The notes below the pieces were generated by a model that worked only from the letters and a program-made list of their open reading frames with translations, ran no database searches and was not told the DNA's origin. 6,199 bases of DNA from Acidobacteriota bacterium (GTDB taxonomy: Bacteria; Acidobacteriota; Terriglobia; UBA7540), in NCBI GenBank assembly GCA_021780055.1, contig JAJXZM010000246.1, positions 1 to 6,199 on the forward strand, in the 5' to 3' direction. Each line of letters opens with the position of its first letter. Positions within the stretch are counted from its first letter, which is position 1. Positions 1 through 4,212 of this stretch are shown here, piece by piece. Both the position numbers and the translations under genes were made by a program.

Positions 1-301
1 GCAGGAAATCTTCTTTGAAAAACGCTACTGCGACATCGACCTGAACTTTTCGCCTGACTTCGCCAAGCTGGCGGAGTCCTACGGCATCCGCGCCAAGCGC
101 GTCGAGCACAGGGCCGACGTAAAGGACACTGTCCGCGACTTCCTGAGCGACCGCGAGCCGTGCCTGCTCGACTTCTCGGTGGACCCGACCGAAAATTGCT
201 ATCCCATCGTTCCTCCGGGAGCCAGCATCGCGGAGATGATGGTGGAACCGCCGCGGACAATGGTTGAGGAAGAAGTTCTGGACGATCTCTGGGCGGTTTA
301 A
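1..301 (+). CDS. ilvB: Acetolactate synthase large (catalytic) subunit, C-terminal 99 residues (5' end outside window)
   Basis: Only the end of the gene is present: an open frame runs from base 2 to a TAA at 299-301, giving 99 residues with no start inside the window. The product would be the thiamine-diphosphate-dependent catalytic subunit that condenses two pyruvates, or pyruvate and 2-oxobutyrate, in the first shared step of branched-chain amino acid synthesis. The visible part matches the end of the C-terminal ThDP-binding domain: FFEKRY, then DFAKLAESYGI, then the family hallmark VDPTENCYPIVPPGAS near residues 65-80, followed by the usual short tail, here slightly extended and acidic and ending DDLWAV. 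The catalytic and cofactor motifs lie upstream of the window. A terminator-like hairpin starts at the base after the stop codon, and the small-subunit and ilvC genes follow on the same strand. Other ThDP enzymes such as glyoxylate carboligase share the fold, but the VPPGA ending and the neighbours favour IlvB. Confidence 0.93.
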   Translation, partial: QEIFFEKRYCDIDLNFSPDFAKLAESYGIRAKRVEHRADVKDTVRDFLSDREPCLLDFSVDPTENCYPIVPPGASIAEMMVEPPRTMVEEEVLDDLWAV

Positions 302-326
302 GGTCCTGTAACTCAGGACCCGTTTT
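302..326 (+). terminator. Candidate Rho-independent terminator directly after ilvB
   Basis: A perfect 7-bp stem, GGTCCTG (302-308) with CAGGACC (314-320), encloses the 5-base loop TAACT. Two bases later there is a short T run (323-326). The hairpin begins immediately after the ilvB TAA. The stem is GC-rich but the T tract has only four bases, so termination may be partial. It sits between two genes that are often coupled. Confidence 0.6.
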
Positions 327-358
327 ATGGCTGCCACGGTTAACTTGCAGATTGATTT

Positions 359-389
359 GGCCGCGGGTTTTTAGAAAAGACCCACGGCC
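359..389 (+). other. Imperfect stem-loop in the ilvB/small-subunit gap
   Basis: GGCCGCGGGT (359-368) pairs with ACCCACGGCC (380-389) in a 10-bp stem with one C-A mismatch and an 11-base AT-rich loop. The right arm contains CGGCC (385-389), which could instead pair with GGCCG at 401-405, so two exclusive folds are possible in a read-through transcript. An attenuator-like role is conceivable, but no leader peptide rich in Leu, Val or Ile codons is visible here. Confidence 0.35.
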
Positions 390-417
390 CGAAAGACCAT
401 GGCCGAGGCTGCCGGGT

Positions 418-445
418 TTCCCAAGCCTTGTTAAGGCTGTATACT
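418..445 (+). promoter_or_regulatory. Candidate promoter of the small-subunit gene with a palindrome in its spacer
   Basis: TATACT (440-445) matches five of six bases of the -10 consensus. TTCCCA (418-423), 16 bp upstream, matches four of six bases of the -35 consensus. The spacer is almost exactly filled by the perfect inverted repeat AGCCTTGTTAAGGCT (424-438; 6-bp arms, 3-base centre), as expected for an operator or a spacer-binding regulator. Transcription would start near 452, leaving a leader of about 14 bases with GGGAG at 455-459 as ribosome binding site. This is a pattern-based call; the -35 element is weak. Confidence 0.45.
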
Positions 446-465
446 TGATAATTCGGGAGTTCCAT

Positions 466-951
466 ATGCAATGGCTGTTGACGCTTGAAAGCGATCGTGA
501 TCCTATCGTGCTCTGCCGGCTGATGAACATTTTCCGGCGCAAAGGGCTGGAGATTGAGACCCTGGCTCTGAATGCCAAAGCGGAATCGTATTCGCTGATG
601 GCCGTGGTTGATTCTCCGCAGAAGGACGTTGACCACATTTTCCATTTTCTGCGCGAATCCTCCGGCGTCCTGGGCGTCGCGTACTACCGGCACGAACCCA
701 CGCAGGACGCGTCCTTCATCTTTGTGGAGTCGGCGGAAAATCCGGAAAACATCAAGCGCATCCAGGAAGCTTTTCCGGAGAGCAAGGTGGTTTTTGCCAG
801 TCACGGCAAGTACCTGGTGGAAATTCCTTCGGGGCTGTTCACCGGAGCGAATTTCCCCGGACTGGAAGAGCCAGGGTTCCTCCCGCTTTCACGCGTGAGG
901 GCAAGCCAGCACTATCCGCAGATGGAACTGGTGGGCGCAGCGTCTAATTAG
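466..951 (+). CDS. ilvN: ACT-domain protein, probable acetolactate synthase small (regulatory) subunit
   Basis: The 161-residue product starts with a single ACT-type domain at about residues 1-77: strand QWLLTLES, helix DPIVLCRLMNIFRRKG, strand IETLALNAK, strand SYSLMAVVDS, helix DVDHIFHFLRES, strand GVLGVAYYRHE. In acetolactate synthase this domain of the small subunit binds the catalytic subunit and usually senses valine. Placement between ilvB and ilvC supports that role. The length resembles IlvH-type subunits (about 160 residues), but residues 82-122 resemble their second domain only loosely and the Pro/Gly-rich tail at 123-161 is not familiar to me. I chose the ATG at 466 because GGGAG lies 6 bases upstream and the ACT strand begins at once. 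An in-frame TTG at 352 would add 38 Arg/Pro-rich residues across a hairpin and the candidate promoter. A different ACT-domain regulator cannot be excluded. Confidence 0.78.
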   Translation: MQWLLTLESDRDPIVLCRLMNIFRRKGLEIETLALNAKAESYSLMAVVDSPQKDVDHIFHFLRESSGVLGVAYYRHEPTQDASFIFVESAENPENIKRIQEAFPESKVVFASHGKYLVEIPSGLFTGANFPGLEEPGFLPLSRVRASQHYPQMELVGAASN

Positions 952-990
952 TGTCGTGTGACAAAAGGACGTTGACAGATGTGGTAGATT

Positions 991-1067
991 GTCACCCTGA
1001 GCGCAGCGAAGGGTCTCAGTATTTTCTTCAGGAACATACTGGGATGCTTGGCTTCGTTCAGCATGAC
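991..1067. repeat. Palindromic intergenic repeat, copy 1 (HPERSEGS-type)
   Basis: Two 32-bp arms (991-1022 and 1036-1067) are imperfect inverted copies, identical at 24 of 32 positions with several further G-T pairs, around a 13-base loop. The outer ends read GTCA and TGAC and the inner ends CAGTAT and ATACTG. The plus-strand translation gives the string HPERSEGS, familiar from intergenic repeats in many environmental bacterial genomes, so the short reading frame across it (951-1190) is not a gene. It lies between the small-subunit gene and ilvC, with no T run after it. Confidence 0.85.
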
Positions 1068-1153
1068 ATTGAAGCCTTGAACGGTTGGGTCGGTTCCCAC
1101 ACTCCGGAATCAGAAGCTAAAAAATTCCAAACAGTAAAGGAACAGGTGACGTT

Positions 1154-2188
1154 ATGGCTAAAGCTTATTATGAAAACGACGGTGACGTGAAACATCTGGC
1201 GGGTAAAACCGTCGCGGTCATCGGCTACGGCAGCCAGGGGCACGCGCACGCGCTGAATCTGCGCGACAGCGGACTGAAAGTGATTGTGGGCCTTCCGGCC
1301 ACCAGCCAGTCCCGCGCCAAGGCCCAGGCGCAGAAACTTGAAGTTTATGACCCGGCGGAGGCCGCAAAGCGCGGTGATCTGATCGCCATGCTGGTGCCCG
1401 ATCCTCCCATGGCGCAGCTTTACAAGAAGGACATTGAGCCCAACCTCACTGCCGGCAAAGCGCTGCTGTTCGCCCACGGGTTCAACATCCACTACAAGTT
1501 CGTGCAGCCGCCGAAGGACGTGGACGTGATCATGATCGCTCCCAAATGCCCCGGCCACCGGCTGCGGGAGCTGTTCACGGAAGGGATCGGCGTTCCCTCG
1601 CTGCTGGCCGTTGAGCAGGACGCCACGGGCCAGGCCGAGCAGAAAGCGCTGGCCTATGCCAAGGGCCTCGGAAGCCTGAAGGCGGGCGTCATCCGCACCA
1701 CCTTCAAGGAAGAAACTGAGACCGACCTGTTCGGCGAGCAGACGGTTCTTTGCGGCGGCGTCTCGGCACTGATCAATTCCGGGTTCGAAACGCTGGTGCA
1801 GGCCGGTTACCAGCCGGAAATTGCCTACTTCGAGTGCCTGCACGAATTGAAACTGATCGTCGACCTGATCTACCAGGGCGGCATCAAGTACATGCGATAC
1901 TCGGTAAGCGATACGGCGGAATATGGCGACTACACGCGCGGCCCGCGTGTGATAGATGACCACGTTCGCGAATCAATGAAGAAAGTCCTGGAAGAAATCC
2001 AGAACGGCAAGTTCGCCAAAGAGTGGATGGACGAAAACACTTCGGGCCGGAAGGAGTTCATGGCCATGCGCTCAGAAGCTTCCGCTCGCCTGATCGAAAA
2101 GGTGGGAAGCGAACTACGCAAGATGATGCCGTGGATCCAGACCGCCAAGGAAGAAGTCACCGCCGCCCAGGCCCAGGCGCGGAAGTAA
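1154..2188 (+). CDS. ilvC: Ketol-acid reductoisomerase, class I
   Basis: The enzyme converts 2-acetolactate and 2-aceto-2-hydroxybutyrate to the dihydroxy acids by Mg-dependent alkyl migration and NAD(P)H reduction, the second common step of branched-chain amino acid synthesis. At 344 residues it fits the short class I family. The N-terminal Rossmann domain has [19 protein letters not shown] (about 22-40). The cofactor loop follows at 46-55 ([10 protein letters not shown]). AHGF is at 107-110 with H108, and PKCPGH at 130-135. The C-terminal knotted domain carries metal ligands D191 and E195 (DLFGEQ) and E227 and E231 (FECLHE), with [11 protein letters not shown] at 250-260. AGGTGA at 1144-1149, 4 bases before the ATG, supports the start. 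Pro48 replaces the usual cofactor-loop Arg, and Cys132 replaces the usual Gly of PKGPGH. Palindromic repeats flank the gene on both sides, so it may be a separate transcription unit; I found no strong promoter in the 202-bp upstream gap. Confidence 0.97.
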   Translation: MAKAYYENDGDVKHLAGKTVAVIGYGSQGHAHALNLRDSGLKVIVGLPATSQSRAKAQAQKLEVYDPAEAAKRGDLIAMLVPDPPMAQLYKKDIEPNLTAGKALLFAHGFNIHYKFVQPPKDVDVIMIAPKCPGHRLRELFTEGIGVPSLLAVEQDATGQAEQKALAYAKGLGSLKAGVIRTTFKEETETDLFGEQTVLCGGVSALINSGFETLVQAGYQPEIAYFECLHELKLIVDLIYQGGIKYMRYSVSDTAEYGDYTRGPRVIDDHVRESMKKVLEEIQNGKFAKEWMDENTSGRKEFMAMRSEASARLIEKVGSELRKMMPWIQTAKEEVTAAQAQARK

Positions 2189-2217
2189 CAGGCTGTTGAA
2201 AGACTTCCCTGTGCCAC

Positions 2218-2297
2218 GTCATCCTGAGCGGAGCGAAGGATCTGATTCATTCATTCTCAGTAAGGTAAAGCAGATGCTTCGCCGCGCTCAGCATGAC
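2218..2297. repeat. Palindromic intergenic repeat, copy 2 (HPERSEGS-type)
   Basis: Two 27-bp arms (2218-2244 and 2271-2297) match as inverted copies at 23 of 27 positions, around a 26-base AT-rich loop. The left arm closely resembles that of the copy at 991-1067: both carry CCTGAGCG, AGCGAAGG and a GTCA end. The loops share no similarity, so the arms are conserved and the centres are not. This pattern fits selection for, or spread by, the folded form. Confidence 0.85.
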
Positions 2298-2309
2298 GGT
2301 TGTTTTTTT
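2271..2309 (+). terminator. Possible terminator of ilvC formed by the palindromic repeat
   Basis: The right arm of the repeat hairpin (ending at 2297) is followed after five bases by seven consecutive T residues (2303-2309). The full stem starts at 2218. A strong stem plus T tract would act as an intrinsic terminator for ilvC and separate it from proC. The stem is longer and more mismatched than a classical terminator and the gap to the T tract is wide, so this is tentative. Confidence 0.4.
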
Positions 2310-2358
2310 AACAGCCTGCAAAACGGAAAACCCTCAACGTTAACCACGAACACTGCGC

Positions 2359-2364
2359 TACAAT
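2359..2364 (+). promoter_or_regulatory. Possible -10 element upstream of proC
   Basis: TACAAT matches five of six bases of the -10 consensus and lies 37 bases before the proC ATG, outside the preceding repeat. No good -35 sits at 16-18 bp; TCAACG at 2334-2339 is a weak match at 19 bp. A promoter is expected here if the ilvC terminator works. Confidence 0.25.
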
Positions 2365-2401
2365 ATGCTTCGCAGGTCCATCGCAAAGTGAGAGGATTTC
2401 C

Positions 2402-3280
2402 ATGAAAAAAGTGGCAGAAGCAGTTGCCGCGCCTTCATCGGCAGCCAAGAAATCTCGCGAGGAAATAAAGAAGCTGGCCCTGATCGGCGCCGGCAAGCTG
2501 GGCGAGGGCCTGCTCTCCGCCATGCTGCAATCGCAGGTGGTCCCCACCGGACGCGTGGAATGCACCGTGGCCCACCAGCCGCGCGCGGATTATCTGGCCT
2601 CCAAATATGGCGTCAAGGCCCACACCAACAACGTCCAGGCCGTAAAGGGCGCCAGCATCGTGTTGATCGCGCTGAAGCCCCAGCAGGTGAAAGGCTTCCT
2701 GAAGGAAGTCCGGAAATCGCTTTCGAAAGACGCGCTGATCATTTCTGCGGCCGCTTCTGTTACAACCTCGCTGATTGAACGCGAGCTTGGCCATCCGGCG
2801 CGCGTGGTCCGCGCCATGCCCAATACGCCGTGCCTGATCCGCCAGGGAATGACCGCGCTCGCCGGCGGCAAGCATGCCACCGCGCACGATCTGGAAGTCG
2901 CCCAGAATATTTTTGGGGCCATGGGCCGCGTCGTAGTCGCGGATGAAAAGCACATGGACGCCATCACCGCGCTTTCCGGTTCCGGGCCCGCTTATGTGTA
3001 CATGATAATCGAGTCGCTGGCCGAAGCGGGAGTGAAGCTGGGCGTGCCGCGCGACCTTTCTACGGAGCTCTCCGCCCAGACGCTGCTGGGAGCTTCCGCC
3101 CTGGTGCTCCACACGGGCGAGCATCCCGCCAAGCTGAAAGACGTAGTAACCACCCCGGCCGGCTGCACCATCGACGGATTGATGGAACTTGAGGAAGGCC
3201 GCCTGCGCGTCACACTGATCAAGGCCGTGGTCCGCGCTGCCGCGCGCGCCCGGCAATTGGTGGAAAACACGAATTCGTAA
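2402..3280 (+). CDS. proC: Pyrroline-5-carboxylate reductase
   Basis: The enzyme reduces 1-pyrroline-5-carboxylate to L-proline with NAD(P)H, the last step of proline synthesis, in the cytoplasm. The Rossmann fold starts with KLALIGAGKLGEGL at residues 24-37, carrying the GxGxxG-type dinucleotide loop. LIALKPQQV (88-96) and RAMPNTPCLIRQG (137-149) are the expected mid-domain motifs. The C-terminal dimer-forming domain has ALSGSGPAYVY (190-200) and VTTPAGCTIDGL (249-260), the family signature around the proline/P5C site. At 292 residues it is slightly long because about 23 residues rich in Ala, Lys and Ser precede the first strand; they do not look like a signal peptide. AGAGGA at 2391-2396, 5 bases before the ATG, supports this start, so the extension is probably translated. 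The gene stands apart from ilvC, behind a repeat with a T tract, and converges with the downstream minus-strand gene across 51 bp. Confidence 0.96.
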   Translation: MKKVAEAVAAPSSAAKKSREEIKKLALIGAGKLGEGLLSAMLQSQVVPTGRVECTVAHQPRADYLASKYGVKAHTNNVQAVKGASIVLIALKPQQVKGFLKEVRKSLSKDALIISAAASVTTSLIERELGHPARVVRAMPNTPCLIRQGMTALAGGKHATAHDLEVAQNIFGAMGRVVVADEKHMDAITALSGSGPAYVYMIIESLAEAGVKLGVPRDLSTELSAQTLLGASALVLHTGEHPAKLKDVVTTPAGCTIDGLMELEEGRLRVTLIKAVVRAAARARQLVENTNS

Positions 3281-3331
3281 TCTGCCCTGCTCGCGCCGGT
3301 TTTCTTCATGGGCAAAAACTTGCTATAGCGT

Positions 3332-4135
3332 TCACGCCGCCGGCCAAGCCAGCAGTTCTCCGCGCAGCACCGTAACGGCCTGGCCGCCCAGCTTGACGCG
3401 GTCGCCTTCCACACCCACTCGCACCACTCCGCCGCGCTGCGAAGCCTGATAGGCCACGAACTCGCGCTGTTGCAGGCGTTTCCCCCAATAAGGCCCGAGC
3501 GCGCAGTGTGCCGAGCCTGTCACAGGGTCCTCATCGATTCCTGAGCCGGGTGCGAAGAAGCGGGAAACAAAATCGAATTCAGGCGAATCTGACCTGCTGG
3601 TAATGATGACTCCGCGGGCCTGAACCAGGCGCAGACGGGTGTGGTCGGGCTTCGCGTTCCGCACGGCCACCTCCGACTCCGCTTCGATCAGATAGTCATA
3701 CTTGTTCTTCCCGACGTATTGAGCTTCGATGCCCAGCGCCTCAATCAATCCGGGCGGCGGGTCCGCATCCTCGACGCGCACAGCGGGGAAATCAAGCTCG
3801 ATCCAGTCGCCCTCGCGGTCAGCCGTCAGCAGCCCACTCAACGTGCGAAAACGCGCCTGCTGGCCGGGTGGCAGATGGCCCTCCTCCCACAGCACGTGCG
3901 CGCTCGCCAGCGTGGCATGTCCGCAAAGCGCAACTTCAATCACCGGTGTAAACCAGCGCAGGTTGAAGTCATTCTCGTAAGGATAGAGGAATGCAGTCTC
4001 AGACAAATTCATTTCGCGCGCGACGTTCCGCATCCACTCTTCGCCCGCCGCTTCTTTCAGGACGCAGACGGCGGCGGGATTTCCCGCAAACGGCGTGGCC
4101 GTGAAAGCGTCAACCTGTGTAATCTTCTGCCCCAT
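3332..4135 (-). CDS. PhzF-family (PhzC/PhzF-type) isomerase or epimerase-like protein
   Basis: This 267-residue protein belongs to the PhzF family, which has the diaminopimelate-epimerase fold. PhzF itself isomerises trans-2,3-dihydro-3-hydroxyanthranilate in phenazine synthesis, but most relatives have no known substrate. VDAFTATPFAGNPAAVCVL (residues 8-26) is the typical N-terminus. NLSETAFL (43-50) contains Glu46, at the place of the catalytic Glu of PhzF. RWFTPVIEVALCGHATLAS (60-78) and DEDPVTGSAHCALGPYW (201-217) are the two other family motifs, one in each half of the pseudo-symmetric fold. GAGGGAG at 4143-4149 lies 7 bases before the ATG. The gene follows ppc on the same strand after 77 bp, so co-transcription is possible, but no phenazine gene is present in the window. 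The catalytic Glu argues for an active isomerase or epimerase; the substrate cannot be assigned, so no symbol is given. Confidence 0.92.
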   Translation of the reverse strand: MGQKITQVDAFTATPFAGNPAAVCVLKEAAGEEWMRNVAREMNLSETAFLYPYENDFNLRWFTPVIEVALCGHATLASAHVLWEEGHLPPGQQARFRTLSGLLTADREGDWIELDFPAVRVEDADPPPGLIEALGIEAQYVGKNKYDYLIEAESEVAVRNAKPDHTRLRLVQARGVIITSRSDSPEFDFVSRFFAPGSGIDEDPVTGSAHCALGPYWGKRLQQREFVAYQASQRGGVVRVGVEGDRVKLGGQAVTVLRGELLAWPAA

Positions 4136-4212
4136 CTGAATTCTCCCTCAGGGACCGACGCTGGCAGCCTTGCAAAACTCAATTCATTAATGCGCTGCAC
4201 CGCCCATGACGG

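Larger units (their letters stand above)
2189..2318. repeat. 130-bp nested inverted-repeat element after ilvC
   Basis: Perfect 9-bp outer ends, CAGGCTGTT (2189-2197) and AACAGCCTG (2310-2318), extend imperfectly to about 15 bp and enclose a complete HPERSEGS-type palindrome (2218-2297). The element starts at the base after the ilvC stop codon. The nested layout resembles a non-coding miniature inverted-repeat element, but I see no clear target-site duplication and no transposase gene. The short frame at 2196-2405 is an artefact of the repeat. Confidence 0.65.

Noticed and set aside
352..465. Upstream TTG start that would lengthen the small subunit to 199 residues
   Set aside because: The extra 38 residues are Arg/Pro-rich, cover an imperfect stem-loop and a candidate promoter, and lack homology to the ACT family, whereas the ATG at 466 has GGGAG 6 bases upstream.
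972..1000. Perfect TTGACA at 972-977 as a -35 element for ilvC
   Set aside because: No -10-like hexamer lies 15-19 bp downstream; the expected position falls inside the palindromic repeat. TAGATT is only 7 bp away. The nearby ACAGATGT resembles a BlaI/CopY-type core but lacks the flanking bases.
1094..1123. TTCCCA and TAAAAA with an 18-bp spacer as an ilvC promoter
   Set aside because: Both hexamers match the consensus at only four of six positions and such pairs are expected by chance; not strong enough to list.
951..1190. 79-residue reading frame between the small-subunit gene and ilvC
   Set aside because: It translates the palindromic repeat (HPERSEGS) and overlaps the ilvC start; nothing indicates a protein.
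1058..1963. 301-residue minus-strand reading frame opposite ilvC
   Set aside because: It is a shadow of ilvC, whose frame carries every family motif, and it runs into the palindromic repeat.
2196..2405. 69-residue reading frame after ilvC
   Set aside because: It also runs through the palindromic repeat and ends in the proC start; it is a repeat artefact.
3281..3331. Bidirectional terminator between proC and the PhzF-like gene
   Set aside because: Only a 5-bp TGCCC/GGGCA pairing with a 22-base loop and a short GCTATAGC palindrome are present; neither makes a convincing terminator.
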